Shown: positions 10,756 to 25,780, counted from the first letter of the stretch. The stretch is DNA of 64,000 nucleotides from Sphagnum compactum (GCA_965153455.1 OZ234496.1:11927863-11991862), one strand, 5' to 3'. The notes: a model not told the origin generated them from the letters alone. Numbers and translations are program-made.

Positions 10756-13141
10756 CATGAAACCTTCTTCTTACAAAATTGGGTACCAAGGTGAGACCAA
10801 ATATTAACTCAATTGAGGTTCATCCACAACTGAGTAATAATGTGCTTTCAGTGGATGGTGCCCTGGTGGTTGCTTATTCACTGTGGCATAAATATTTTTT
10901 AAATGAAGTATCCTAATTTTAGATCATAGGGGGCTATGGGGTTCCATGAACCCTAAGTTTTTCTCACACACCGGCCCTACCACAAGGGCACAACGGTGGT
11001 TCCTTTCTTGCACAATGGTTGTGTTCAAAATCATTCACCCCTCTTGTTGCAAGAGAGAGTTGTTTCTTTTAATTTGTTCTTACACACACACCTTCTTTTG
11101 TTTTTTATGGGTTTTTATTTTTCATTATGATCATGTTGATCCTATTTATGAAGTTTCTTCTACTTGTGTTGTTTTCGTGGTTTTGATCTTGTTCATGGTG
11201 TTCAACAATGCTTAATTTTCTTCTTTTGTGTCTGCCTTTCATGATTGTGATCTTGCACACAATGTTTTTGCACTTTTAATTTGTCTTCATCCTTTACTTT
11301 CATGAAGGTGTTTGAGGTGGACTTGGAGTAGGTAATGGCAATCCTCCCTTTCATTTCATCATCCTTTTTGTGTTGTGTTTATAACCCTAGCTTTTTTTTC
11401 CTATTCATGACTCTAATCTTCATGTTCACATTTGTGATCTTGATCTTTGATCTATTCATGTTCATAATGTCAATCTTCTTTTTATTTTTCATGACCCCAA
11501 TCCTCATTCTCCTTTAACTTTCTTGCCCCATGTTCATTTCGTTAATCATAAGAAGGTGTGGTAGCCCTTTGCTTCAATGTGCCCTATTGCTTACATTTTA
11601 GTTTTTGCCCTTGGCATGGCATGTTTTTAAATTTCTATTATCATTTTAAGATTAACACCTTTGTACCTTAATGGATGGGCTCATAAACCTACCTAAAATT
11701 TATGGTGAAAGCAATCACTTGCTTTCATGACAGTCGACATAAATTAAACAAAATATATGAACTCTACTCTTGCACATTTCTAAACTAATTATTATACCAT
11801 TCACTTAATCACAATTAGAGAATCTATTGCTCTTACAACCCACTTTCTTTCCTCCTTTTGCTTTAATTATTTGATTTCTTATGTTGTTGTCTTATCCATG
11901 ACTTTAATTCATAAGATACCTAAATATTCATCATAAGTCATAAAATGTGATTATACACAATTTACTAGATAATACATCTTTGCCCAAATGATGTGTCTTG
12001 CAAGCAAATGGGGTGGTGATAACAAGTTCTAAAAGTTCATTGACTTTTGAAGCAAATTTGGAAAGCTCTAAAACTCATGTTATAATTGTGAATTATATTC
12101 GTCTTGGTTGACTACACGTTCATTAAGTTTTTCAAACCAATCTTCTATCACACCAAGGTTTGAACATATATTCACATTATATAAATGTTCACATTATAGT
12201 TTGTAATTAAGGTCATTTCCAATAGTTGCATAATGAATGGTGCTTGTTATATATTAAGTAGTTTTGTAACAATAGGTTACACCCCCAATTGATGATTGTA
12301 TTTAGCTCCATCATGTGATATGTAATCCTCTCATCTTCCTCATTATTATCATCCAAATAGTCTTGTTGTTGGGCCAAGTATTGTCATCCATGGCCTGAAA
12401 ATTAAAAAGACCATATCTTGAAACCATGACTTCATGATATTCTAATTCATCAATGATTGATTCAAGGTTTTATTCATCCATCTAGTTAAAATAATCTTGT
12501 TTGGTTCATTGTAATCACTTCTAATCGTAGTCTCATCCCTTTCTTATGTGAATGTTGTTTTGAAAGGTTTAAAACAAAATACATAGTGGGGATACAAAAT
12601 ATGTAGTATGTGTGAAAAAGCAAGGTGATCATGTCTAAACCAAACTATTGTACTTGTTACATATTATTTCTAAGGTAAATTTTGAACCATGCCCATCTAA
12701 AATTAATAGATGATTACTATTTTAAAAGATTTCAACTATACATTAAACCTTTTGAAGAACATGAATTCATTGAATAGGAAAAATATTACAAGGAAAAATT
12801 CATATTGCATGGCTACATGGTAAGTCAAAATTATGGTAATAGGTTAAAATTCGGCTAAAATGACACCATCAAAATAAGATGAGTTGATTTTGTAATGTTT
12901 TTGGGAACATTTATGAAAAGCAGTGAGTGAAAGTATCATTTTTAAACAATAAGAAGGCAATTGCTAAACCTATTTAAGGGGACTCATTTTTGGAATTCAA
13001 ACATGATTTTGAATGTTGAAGTGTGAGGAATTAAGCATACTAATGTTGTTTTCCTAGTTGAGTTTGTATGTTGGTGTGTAATTTGAAGAAATTTGCCAAA
13101 TGCAACCACTCTATTTGTGACTACATGCAATTATATGTCGT
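10756..13141. other. 2.4 kb between the direct repeats
   Basis: AT-rich sequence without a coding frame of any known family. The frames at 10946-11215 and 11335-11517 are Phe/Leu-rich read-through of T-rich DNA. If the flanking repeats are LTRs this would be the interior of a non-autonomous element, but I see no gag, pol, primer site or polypurine tract. Confidence 0.4.
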
Positions 13142-13620
13142 TTGCAACTAACTTTGGTTGTTTTGCAACTATTTTTCAACTTTGACCAATTTTGGCATTC
13201 CTACAACTATGTTCCAACTACATTGTAATTACTAACTTCTTCATCCATCCATGTGGATAGTTTTTAGGATTTTTTTTGTTTATGCATAAACATGTATGAC
13301 TCATTAATCACACTAGTTATTAAAGTTAGTTGCACCACTATGGTATGGACCTAGCCCCTAGAAATATACTTAGGTGTATTATGAATATATTATATGTATA
13401 TTTTTAGGATGTATTAAGGTTCTATTAAAGGTGTAGATAATATATGTTAAGAATATAGTATTTGTACATTAAAAATATGTTTAAGGTTTAACATTATGGT
13501 TTTATTAAAGTATAAATATTAAAAATACATAAAATGTTTACTAGGGGTATACTATGGCATATATACCAAATGATACATTAAGATTGTTTCTTTTAAAAAT
13601 CCATTAAGGATTTATTTATT
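13142..13620 (+). repeat. 0.48-kb direct repeat, right copy
   Basis: Same orientation as 10278-10755 and about 2.86 kb downstream. Differences are scattered substitutions and a few short indels; the copy diverges near its right edge, where an extra ATTAAGATTG-like segment occurs. Confidence 0.8.
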
Positions 13621-13631
13621 TACCTACTTGT

Positions 13632-13741
13632 CTACCTAACATATCTACTTACCTACCTCCTTAGTATCTATTTACATTGTTTAGTTATTTAATTACCTAC
13701 TTATTTTGTTGATAAGTAAGTTAAGTACATATGTTAGGTAG
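13632..13741. repeat. Imperfect foldback with TACCTA words
   Basis: CTACCTAACATATCTACTTA at 13632-13651 pairs with the inverted copy at 13721-13741 with one or two mismatches. The spacer and flanks are rich in TACCTA/TAGGTA words on both strands. It could form a 110-bp hairpin. Confidence 0.65.
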
Positions 13742-15699
13742 TTTGGTATTTAAATAAGTGGGTAGGTGAATGTTTACCTACTTAGTTAGCTAGACCTACC
13801 TATTTAACAAATAATTCAAATTTCATTAATGTTTTTCAAAACATTCATAATTTCGCCATGTGGTACCACTTATTCATTGATCATGAAATCATGTGGGCAA
13901 TCCTCGGCCACAAGATCTGGAATACTAAGATCAAAGGATCAAACATCACCTGTCACAATTAGGACCTTTCAATGACCCATATGTTTTCAAATTTCAGTAA
14001 AAGTTTCTTAAAATATTCATACACGTGCTACATGATAACACTTTATTAACCCTCATTGGTGACCAAATTAGTCACAACATAGTTGCAAACACACAATTTA
14101 CATATACAATTAATCAAAATGAAACCATATTTATTGATTTTTTTTCTTCCATCCAAATTTTGTTGACATGTCATGTCACTTGCAATTATGATTACACATA
14201 ATTTTATGTATGTAATTAGAAGGATTTTAATTGTTTATATGTTGCATGTAACTAAAAATTAGTCATAGGGATGTGTTGTAAATTTTCATTTATCTTCTAA
14301 TGAATGGAATAAAAGTAGTGTCAAGAGGTTGGGGGCAATAAGCGTATAAACTTCTAATCCTTAATCCTTACTCCTTACCTCCATGGAAATGTAATAGGGA
14401 AATTTTGGATAGAAGTGTGTAAATGAATGCTTTTGGTGTGGAAATGAGCTAAATTTGTGTGTGTAAATCTGATTTATAAAAGTAGAAAATAGTTGTAATA
14501 GAATTAAGGATTATGGTTGTTATTTGGTGTAAAAAGTAACACAAAGGGGCAAAGAGTTACCTTTTACCCTTTTAAAATAATTAGGTGTATAAAGGTCTAT
14601 AACAACAAAGAGAAAAATAATTATCACCACAAAGGTTTGAAATAACAAATAGGAGGGTAATTAATTCCATAAAAATTTGTAATTATAATCAACAAAGTAA
14701 TTATCACCTTCAAACATTTGCACTAATAACCAAGGAGGTAACTACTACGTTACAAAAATGCATGTTTGGTCTTTTTTTTTTTTAATCCTTTTTTTCTTGT
14801 TTTAGGATTTATGGGCATATAAAACTTGTGGGTATTTATTTGATTTTGTTCAATTCTCTACTTCACAATTATTTTGTGGGTTCTAGGTGGGAATTGTTGG
14901 GTTCTTAAATTTCATCCAATTATTTTTTACATTGTCGTGCACGTTTAAATTGGTTTACAAAATTTGATGTAATTATCAAATCATCTTTCATTTCTAAAAT
15001 GTAAAACCTTCACAACGTCAAAATGTGACATTTATGACTACAAAAATCCAATTGTATGTGTCATCTATGACTAGCTGACTACATGACTGCTAGTCCATAA
15101 GACCAGGTCGTAAATCCCACTAATCACATTAACAACTACAATTCCCCATGACTGTAGTCGCAAAGGACATATCCTAGATCCAACAAGACATATGGCAACT
15201 TCACAAAGTGCCATGTGTCACAATTCTTTTAAAAACCAAATATATATATTCTTTCCAATCAAATATTGCCACATGTTAGTCTCTTAACCTAAGGGCCTGG
15301 CTTAGGCCACCTAGCCTTAAAAACCTACCCAAGCGCTAAAAAAGCCTCATAGGCCAGGCAAGCCTATGGCATCTAGGCATTTAAGTGTTTAGGTTTACAA
15401 GTGGAAGGACTTCAACTCCCCACCTTCACTTTGGGAAACAAATCTTTAACCATTGCATCACATCATTTATTTATGGTAACCATTAGCTACCACTAATCTA
15501 TAAACAAGAATGTTTTTAACTCAAGTTAACCTAGTTCACCTTATGTTGACCTAGGCTAATTTAGGCTACCTAATAGCCTAGCCTTGGCTAACATAGGTTA
15601 ACTTAAATTAACTTAAACAGTCCTAACCTAAATGTAGGCCTACTTACCATAAACTAGTGTAGATTTAGACTAGGCTAAAGTAAGTTAACCTTGATTAAA
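13742..15699. other. AT-rich intergenic, no gene seen
   Basis: No supported gene. From about 15280 to 15700 the words AGGCTA and CCTAGG recur at irregular spacing and lead into the 39-bp minisatellite, so this may be its decayed edge. Confidence 0.45.
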
Positions 15700-16345
15700 C
15701 TAAACATAATTTGTTTAGGCTAAACTTGGTTGGACTTGGCAAAATTTGGCTTTTTAAATTCAACTTGGCTAAATTCTGTTAGATTTGGCAAAACTTGGCT
15801 ATTTATTTAAAACTTGGTTAGACTTGACAAAACTTGATTATTAATGTTAAATTTGGCTAAACTTGGTAAAACTTGATTATTAATGTTAAATTTGGCTAAA
15901 CTTGGCAAAACTTGGTTATTTATGTTAAACTTGGCTAGGCTTGGCAAAACTTGGTTATTTATGTTGAACTTGGCAAAACTTGGCTATTTATGTTAAACTT
16001 GGTTAGACTTGGCAAAACTTGATTATTTATGTTAAACTTGGCTAGACTTGGCAAAACTTGGCTATTTATGTTAAACTTGGCTAGACTTGGCAAAACTTGA
16101 CTATTTAAGTTAAATTTGGTTAGACTTGGCAAAACTTGACTATTTAAGTTAAACTTGGCTAGATTTGGCAAAACTTGGTTATTTAGCTTATATTTGGCTA
16201 TATTTGGCAAAACTTGGGCTATTTAGTTTAAACTTGGCTAGACTTGGCAAAATTTGGCAATTAATGTTAAACTTGGTTAAACTTGGCAAAACTTAACAAA
16301 ACTTGGCTACTTAAGTTAAACTTGGTTACATTTGGTATAATTTAT
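15700..16345. repeat. 39-bp minisatellite array
   Basis: The consensus unit is about 39 bp, built from three related 10-mers (TTAAACTTGG, CTAGACTTGG, CAAAACTTGG) and a CTATTTATG tail. I count roughly 15 or more units, best kept at 15900-16250. The unit itself looks like a triplication of an AACTTGG word. A minus-strand open frame (15959-16210) repeats INSQVLPSLAKFN-like peptides only because 39 is a multiple of three. Worn copies continue to about 16750. Confidence 0.9.
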
Positions 16346-19300
16346 ATAATTTTGGATAAATTAATGTATTGAGGATAAACTTGGAAAAATTTAGATAAAT
16401 TAAGATAAATTATGGTATTGAGGCAAAATTTGGCAAAAATTAGTTAAACATGTCTATTTAAGTTAAACTTAATTACTTAAGTTAAACCTAATTACATTTA
16501 GCAAAACTTAGATAAATTCAGCTAAATGAATGTATTGAGGCAAAATTTGGCTAAACATGACTATTTAGGTTAAATTTGGCAAATTTTGGATCAATTAAGT
16601 TAAACTAAGGGATTGAAGCAAGATTTGGCAAGATTTGATTAAAAATGGTTACTTAGGTTAAATTTAATTAAACTTGGCAAAACTTGGATAAATAAAGTTA
16701 AATTAAGGTATTGTAGTAAAATTTGGCTAAACATGGTTAAACGTGGCTACTTAAATTAAACATGTATAATCATGTAGTCATAATTTGACCATAATCATTA
16801 ATATGGTAGCAATTTAAGGCCACTTATGACTACATGACTATGTTTGGACATTAATTGCAAGATGTCCTAGTCATAAAAACCACATTTGCCCGTTGTGTTT
16901 GATGAAACCCCATCGATTGTTATTATGATCACATGGATTATTATTAACCATTCATATGATACTTGGAGATGGTGGTGTAAACCTAATTAAATATTTGTTT
17001 AATTAAAACTTTCATTCTTAATTGTCTACATGCTTGAATTTTGTTTCATTTGAAGTCCAAACGTGATTTACATTGTAATTGTGTTGAATGTACAATTTTG
17101 CAAATTTGTGTAGAATAAGTTACATGAACTACTAATCAAACCTTATGTTTTAAACATTTTGAATCCTTTTGCCTATTGAATGTTCAATTCTAAATGTCTA
17201 CATTTGAACTAACATTGTTAACTTTTCCTTGGTAAACCATTCTAAAATGGTGTAGGCCTCATTTGTGAAAATTTCCACCTTCGTTTTGAACCACTATAAA
17301 GTTATTAACAACCCACATTTTTGTAGAGCTAAGGTCCAAGCAATTAGTATTGTAACCTTATTTTTTGATAACACACTTATATATAGCCCAATCTTTTGGA
17401 TCTCGTCTTGCCATTTGAAAAATAATCTAAAAAGGAAATCAGGGGTATGTTCTATGACTTATTTGCCTTCATCAATAAAAGTCCCTCTTTCAATTTTCAA
17501 CTACATCCATATCTTCTTCCAATGCCTTGTATACATTCCAATTACCTCTCCCACATGTTGAAAGGACCGTATTAGCAATATAGTTATGTGGATTGGATGA
17601 TTATTCCCCACATAAACACATCCAATGTGACAACTACCAATTGCCATGAATGTTGTCATCCCATATGCATGGTTTTTTATGGTGAACCCATGTGCTAATA
17701 GCCTTGCAACTTTAGTAAGATTATGTTGTAGTGTGTTACTTGATTTTTGGCCTATACCACCTTAACATAGTCACAATTACAACATGATTAAATGCCAATT
17801 CCAATACATCTTGATGCAATGATTCAACTAAAAACACATTAATATAAATTTTGTCAATGTAGCTCAAGTACATATGACTCTAGGTGCCCCTATTCAACAT
17901 TAAAATTGAAATTGTACCATTGCAAGTTTAGAATTGGCTTCCATTATAAGTTTTCATTGCATTTGATTTTTTCAAAATATTTATTTCTTTTCAATAAAGT
18001 AGATGTTGAGATTGTAGTGGAAGAACACAATCATTTGCTATTATTCTTTAGATTCCAACTTTGTTTTGCTTCCTAGTTTGCTCTTATTTCCTTGTGTAAA
18101 AGGGTAACAACCCTTAAGGCATTAGAGTTTTAGGTGAAAGATTTCATTGTCACCAATTACAAAGTTACAATATATTTGTGGAAATTGTTGACAAAACAAA
18201 TAAAAGCCTCAAAGATGAACAAGATATCTATCATTATTGTTTTCTACTTCATGTTTTAGGTTTTGCCATTAGTATTGTTTTTTTTTTACAAATGTTGTGT
18301 GTTGGCAACAATTTGCTAAGAACAACAATAGTAAGGTTACTTTGGCTTCTTTTCCTTCATTAATGTGTAGCCATTAAAGTTTGTGTGTGATAACATAATA
18401 AGAGGCTTGTGGGAAATAAGTAGGCAACATAGAGGTAATGTTAGTGCGTGGAGGTATAGTTACCACGTCAATGATTTCCATTGTTCGACACGAGTTTAGT
18501 TATGGTTCAAACTTTAATTTCATTTGGTTAAAATGTTTATTAAACTAGTATGCATATTTCTAGTGGTTGATTTTTTTCTAATGGAATTTATTAGGAAATG
18601 ATTAAAAGTTAAAGGTGTTGAACTTATGTAAAATGAGGAGAAATAACAATCATTTTCACGATAGATGTGGCTTTCAATGAGTTGTTTAACTTGAAGTTGG
18701 TGAATAACCTATTTACTTACCACTTATTGTCATTTGGTTGTTGCATATTACTCATTGTTTTGCATGCAAGATATGTAAGTTTCATAGTGGGGAAGCTAGT
18801 TGACTTTTAGTTGATTTGTAATTGCATACAAATACAAATATTGCAAGTTGTAAGGTGGATATTGTGTTAAACTATAATTGTAACATTTTTGCATGATGGT
18901 GCCCATTCGGTTGTTTGATTTGAAATTTGAGAAACCCCTTTATATATTGCATGTTATTCAATTTAAATTAACACCATGTAAGAATTCCAACATTTACAAA
19001 CGAAAAAATTATGTAAAATGCAATTGGTTACATCATATTATTATGCATATTGTTGAAAATTGTAATATGGTATCATTAGTAGCTTTTATAGTTGTTATAT
19101 ATTCTTTAAAAATATATATAATTTTGTATTTATTTAATTGAATAACATCATTAGAATAGAACTCATCATGTAGTTGCAAATTTGTGGCATAACTAGGTGA
19201 AAGCATACTATGGGGGGCTTAACTTGAACACTTTCACGACATATGCCAAAAGTATACACCTTCAAAATGTGTTGCATTTAATTTTGGGTTTCACTTTTGG

Positions 19301-22300
19301 TGTTTGGGTTTTATATTCTGATTTTCACAAAATTAAGGTTATGTAATATTATTTAAAATAAATAAATTAATTAAAAAGATTAAATTCAAAGAGCAATATA
19401 TACAATATAATAAAAAAATATTTTTTTGTTTTAGATTCCATTAGTTTTTGGTTGGAATTAATCAATTACAAATATTTGAAATGCAATTAAAAAAATTGAC
19501 CCACTTCACATTTCTTGTCATCTTCCATTACAAAATAATTATTTGTCAAATTTTTAATTCACCACATACTTATGGTCATTGCATTTAAAAAAACCCATTT
19601 GTGATATGATAATTGTCAAATTTTTCACATTGCTCACAAACCTATTCCAATCATATGTTGTCATAATGTCTAGTAGATATTATAAATATCATAAAGATTA
19701 AAAACTATTTTACTATTTTAAGAATATATTTTCATTTAAAAATACATTGCGATGTACATTAGTTTTGCATCATATATTCTAACATCACATCATATGAAAT
19801 TTTAAAATGTAGTTTCTTTGGCATTTGATTTTTTTGTGTTTTCACTTACTATAATATGCAAAAACACTATGAAAATTCATATTAATAATGACTTGGTTGA
19901 AGTTCAAAGATGGGTACCCTAAAAAAAAAACAATGTGACAACAATCTTGGCTCCACCATGGTGTGTTTTCACCTTACTAATAACATTAATTGCAATATAA
20001 CCACCATTTTGATACACTACCAAAAAGTCACAAAACAATATTTACACCACTTTTGGCAGTTGTATAGTAGTATTAAAATCAATTATCGTACAACGACTTT
20101 AGATCCAATAACCAAACTTTTAGTTACAAGACAACTTAAGCACTACAACTATAATCAATGGAATTAATTTCATCCAAGTTAAATTAATGGAGATTGATGA
20201 ATTTGCCATATGTGTTACATGTGTTAATCGTTTGTTTTCTTCAAAAAACATTTGATTGTAAATTGTACATTTTAACATTTTAATTGCAAAGTAGTTGCAT
20301 TACATTGCATGTATTTCATTCACCATATATGATGACGTGGAATAACATATACACCATGTCATGTCCATTGCAACTAATGCAACTTATTGGATGCAACTAG
20401 CATAATATTTTTATGTTGAATTTTACAATTGCTTCTTGTAGTTGAAAAATGTAGCCCAATTACAATTTTTTTTTTCCATAATGAATTATTGGACCCAAAA
20501 ATAGTACAAGAATTTCTTGAATCTCTCATTGCAATAAACCTTGTTTAGGCCTTTAGTTTGTATATCATTAAATGCAATTGTCATTTTCAAGTTTGATATT
20601 TGCAATTTTACCTCCACTTTCATGTTTGATGTTTGACCTTCTATTTTAGGTTTCAACATTGTTACATTAGGAATTAGGATTCCTAAGATAGATGGGAGTT
20701 GATGTATTACAATAGTTGGGGAGGACATACATACATAATTGAAAGGAATAGAATTGAGAAAATTGGTGTTCTTTTGAATTCAACTTTTCCTTGGAATAAT
20801 TTGTTTTTATAATGCTTTGTTTTGGTGGGATTGCAAAGTGCATAAGATTGGGGGGCAGTTGCAAGGTGTATTCTTCTAGATTATCACAAATGTGTTTGTA
20901 TGCAAGATCCAAATATTATTGTGTTAAGGTTGTTTGTTGTTAGGTTTAATTTTTTAATTGATCTTTATGCATTGTAAGATTGTTAGAGTTTTTGCAAATG
21001 TGGGGTCAATTGCATGCCTTTTAATGTGACAAACCAAACCCCATAACCAAACATTAAAATATTAGCCCATTTTGTTTCATTTTATTTATTTATGATGAGT
21101 TGTTTGCATTAGAATGTGATAATTCACATCCCATCACCAAACATTATTATACCATAAGGAGATCAAATTTGTTATATTTGCCTTCATTCAACCATAAACA
21201 AACACACAATTTACATTTATGTTTGAATGTTAATCAAGATCGGACAATCAATCATAGGTGTATTTTTAAATGGTGACAAGGGCAAGTGTAGCCATTGATT
21301 AGATAGGTTTTGCATTATTGAAATGTTTGGTTGTAGACCATTATTGAGGATGAATGTGTTTACCCTAACAACGCATGAAACATGATCAAGACTAGTGTAA
21401 CATACCATCCAATTAGTGTTCTTTTAATCAATTTTTGTCAACTAGAATTTTTTTGGGTTAAACTTTTGCCACATTCTACATTAGGTTCCAATAGGTAGCA
21501 ACAATATATAAAATGATGTTTAAATGTTTTAACTTTCATATTTTTAAAATGCTAAATGTGGGCAAAATGTCTCCTTGATGATTGCAACTTGTTGTGCGTC
21601 ATCCCAAAAAAAACATTGACCTTGATATCAACATTTTATATCTCCTAGGCCTAGAAACAAATATGGGGGCTTGTAGAAATTCCAACTCCAAAATTCTTTT
21701 TTAAAAAACTTATGTGACATTTTTTTGTTATGGAATTCTTAAGAAAATTTATCATGAAAAAGGTCGTTGATTTCAATGTCATGTCCTACATTATAAATTT
21801 TTTGATTTTTTTTTCCTAACTTTATGCAAATTGGATGAGCACCCTTTATTTGCAATTGTCAAAAAATTGAAAGTTGTGAAAAAAAAAATAGTACTACTAA
21901 ATATTTATTTCCATACATCGATAAGATATTCATTGAAATACTATTTATAATGAACAAGCACCCACTAATGCATCATGAAGGATGAATGGTGAATGCATTT
22001 GAAACACCTTTTTTGTTTATTCTTATTCTGTAGTTCATCACAATGGTTAAACTATTCACATATATTTATCTACCTACCTAGTAGCCACCAAATGCATTAC
22101 CTACTTACCAATGATACTTAAACCCATGTCACATTTGGTGTTTAGGGTGTACCCTTTAACATTGAGATAACACTAACCTATGTTATTTTTGGCATTTTAT
22201 CATCATGAAATTAATATTTTCACCTTAAACTTTAACAAACTTTCAATGTCAAGTCCACATTAGGCATTGATTACTAAATGCCATCATAACTTCAATGCAA

Positions 22301-25300
22301 AAACTTGGAGATGCATCCAAACCTATTGTGAGAAGTAAAGTTTTTTTTTTTTTTTTTGTTGTAATCAAATTGATATGTTAATGTTGCAATGTGTTGTGTA
22401 CATTTAGGAAAGAGTGCGACCATTTGGAATGTTGTTATTGTTGCATGTTGCCTGGTTGGTTGAAAATGGTTGATGAATTTTCAAATGTCTTGTTGGTGTT
22501 TGTTTGCATTTAAAATATGATAAAATGTTAAGGAGAATAATTCATATTAGAATAATATAGAGTTTGGTTGTGTTCACTCAGTAATTTTGAATTTCTTCTA
22601 TAAAAATGAGATGATATATACTCTCTAATTTAGCTTTTAAAGTTGGAAACATTCTTTTGCCATAGGACAACAATTGCTAATAAATGACAACAACAAGGAG
22701 GTAGGCTTCAAAGTGGAGGTCTACAAGGTGAGAAAAACTGCTACAAATAGTAAGTGGTAGGTTGTTAACCATAGAGGGTTTACATGCACTACATATGGTA
22801 AGAATCAATTACAAAGAGTTTGCAGGCATTGTAGACGATAAACAACAAGTGTTAGGGGCATGTAGACCCACTAGATTGGATTATCCATCTTCGAAGTTAC
22901 CTTAGAAGGTTTTGAAGGTAATTTTCCAGTCCTTTTTTCTTGTTCTTGTGTTAAACTCCTTCACTATGGGTTTCACTAACTAGATTAAAGATATGTCTAC
23001 ATGGTAGGATTATCCTTAAAGGACAAATCTTTTTTATTTCATTACCTTCTACATGGAATGCTACGTGACTACCATCTAAGTATTTGTAGTAGAGTTAGGA
23101 AGTGATAATAATTCTTTTGGAAGTAGAAGTAATGTGCATTTATTTTCCTTAACATTGCATTCACGAGGATAATAATGTTTGAGAATTGCATTTTCACCCT
23201 TTTCAAATGTGGTTTTATGTTATGACACCCATGTTTTTTGTGCTACTACTACACATCATCCTTTTTCATCACATTTTTCAATTCTATAAACTCATTTTGC
23301 TTGTGTTGATGATGATCATGTTCCTCCACCATCTTGGTTGTAAGCTCAAAAACTAAAGGACTTGAGAAATCCATGGTTTTTCAAAATTTCTTCAAGGTTA
23401 AAACTTTGCTTTAAATAAGAGTTAATTGTTGTGATGACGTTCTCCCAACTTCATTAATAAGCTTTGTAGGCTATTGCTATTTCTCACACGTGTTGTTGTT
23501 GCATCAACAAATTGGTGTAGCAATAATATAAGATCGCAACATGTTACAAAAAAATCCATAGCTCATAGGTATCCTTATAGGAAAGATGCAAATAGAAGTC
23601 AAATGTTTTACATACGTAATTTGGAAATGAGGTTTAGGGTTTGGTGTGGGAAGGACCAAACCCTTTTTCTATGTTTCTTTATGTGTTTTGGCTATGTTGT
23701 TTGACCTTGAGTTTCAAAATATTGATGTTTGTAATTATATTGTGGTACAAAATTAGGGTTGATGAACCTTAAGTGGATGGAACAATACCATCAATTATCA
23801 TAACTCAAAATGTGACGAGAATTAAATAGTTGATGTTGAATGTGGAAAACGCTATCTAGCGTTTGTGCTTTGTTTTTTTGTGTTTTGTTATGTTGTAGAT
23901 TACTTTCAATGGCAATGTAGTTATGATTTGTGTATTCAACAAACGTTTGGCGTTTGTGTTGTGTCTAGTTGCATTTGATGAAATGATTTGAGGATGTGTA
24001 TGAGTTGTAGATGTGTTAGTTTTGGAAAGATGCATATTAAGGAGCTCCAAGTTGTTGTTACTATATGAAGGACCAAGCCCATGTGGAAAACGATTAATGT
24101 TTTTTTGGTTTTTTTTTTCTTCTTTTGCTTTGGGTTGGTAGAGTGTGAATAGTAATTTGGAGCAAGAAACTTGCACTATATTAATTCAAGGGATTAGAGA
24201 ATAGTTAGGGAAGAATGCCTGTTTGCTACTAACATTTACCTTTGGAAGCATGCTTTTTCCGTTTTCCCATACATTCCAAGGGGATATTGGTAGTGGTAGT
24301 TGTAGAAGTGTGGATCAAATTGAGGGAAGTGATGAAAGCTCATAGAGATTTCAAGAACGATCAAAGGTAATTTAAACAATGGGTTGTTGGGATGGTTATG
24401 GGAATTCATTCTAAGAATTGGGTTGAATGCATGATTCAGGGAAAGAGAAAACCACTAATGTGAGAACTTTGAAGGGGAAATTATGATTTCAAGATGTTGG
24501 CCATGGGAAAATTTGTTAATAGTTTATTTTGATCATGGTTTCTGCTTTGTCCACACTCTTTGAATTACCATAACTCCCACCATGATAAGCTGGGAGGAAA
24601 AGTAGCATGTTGTTTTGTGTGATTGGGATTTCAATGAAAGGTTTTGTGTATGAGAATGTGAATTTGCATACCTTACTGGGATCAAGACATGAGGGTTGTG
24701 GATGGGTATTGTTACAATTGTCGAATTTGCCAATATTTATGATCTGTGGCTCAATGAGAGAGAAATCAAAGAGATCTAATCCTTCATAATCCGTAGATTA
24801 CATTTGCAAGAAGATGAAGAGTTCAATAAGCATAATGCCACCAAAATAATTTGTTCTAATGTTGATGTAATTTGTGACACTTTGACCATAATAATAGCTT
24901 TTAGAAGTTGGGTTTGTTGGCTTTCCCTTCTTTTTTGGTTACAATATCATGAGTTTAGTGTTTATTGGTAGCACACATTTGGGGCATTTGGTGGCATCTT
25001 CATGATCATGGAGCTTAAGCTAAAGGACTAACAAGAAAAAATAAGTTATTTATTTCTCTCTTTGAGATTTTGTTTTGTTTTGTTCACAAGTGTTGACTTT
25101 GCTTGTTGGAGATTTTTGAAGACAAGGCGTTCATTGTTAATGGGCAGCATCTTGATCACAATCGTAGGTTGGAGCTTTGCAAGTGAAATGTAAAGTGTAG
25201 AGATTTATGAATGCAAACTATCATCATGGCTTACGCACTCATGTGTTTATGTGTGTGCATTGCGTTATTGTAGATAGAACTTGTGTAAACAATGTTCCTA

Positions 25301-25780
25301 TAGATAGAACTAGTAAAAAAAATAGTGATGACACATTTCTCATGATGACAATGTGAACTTGCAATATAGAAATGATGGTGTTAGAAGCTAAAAAGCAAAT
25401 GTGATAGATTCTTCTAACATTGAAATATTGGTTCCGATTTTGAGACTTTAGGTAACACTAGAAATGAATCCTGAAAGCTGTATTTTGTTTAGATTTAATG
25501 TTTGTTAACATAGATTGTTAACACTAGTGCCATGTCACATGCCATCTCTTACATAATGTTAGGTAGCAAAAAACATGTTTGAATTGCTGCAATTATTTAT
25601 CACCCTAAACACTAAGATACCACCGGCCCTACCATCAAGTGTGGCACATAGGTGGTGTGAGGGGCAAGTAAGATGGTTTACATAAATGGTTACCTAGATG
25701 GAATGTTGGTAACTTAGGTGTGATTTCATCTTAGGGTGGTTCCAATGGATGGTACTCTAGAGGGTGCCAAGGTCACATAA
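16346..25780. other. 9.4 kb AT-rich desert, no gene seen
   Basis: I read this stretch for coding sequence and found none. Open frames are short, rich in Asn, Ile, Phe and Lys and share no family motifs. It contains T and A homopolymers (for example near 22340), scattered TACCTA words and poorly kept internal repeats. Confidence 0.5.

Noticed and set aside
15959-16210. 83-aa minus-strand frame with repeating NSQVLPSLAKFN peptide
   Set aside because: It is the translation of the 39-bp minisatellite (39 = 13 codons) and ends where the array loses register.
15700-16345. CRISPR-like array
   Set aside because: Units are contiguous and degenerate with no unique spacers, and the genome is eukaryotic.
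23474-24176. Open frames of 76 and 106 codons on opposite strands
   Set aside because: No recognisable motif; Thr/Asn/Lys/His bias is what AT-rich DNA gives by chance.
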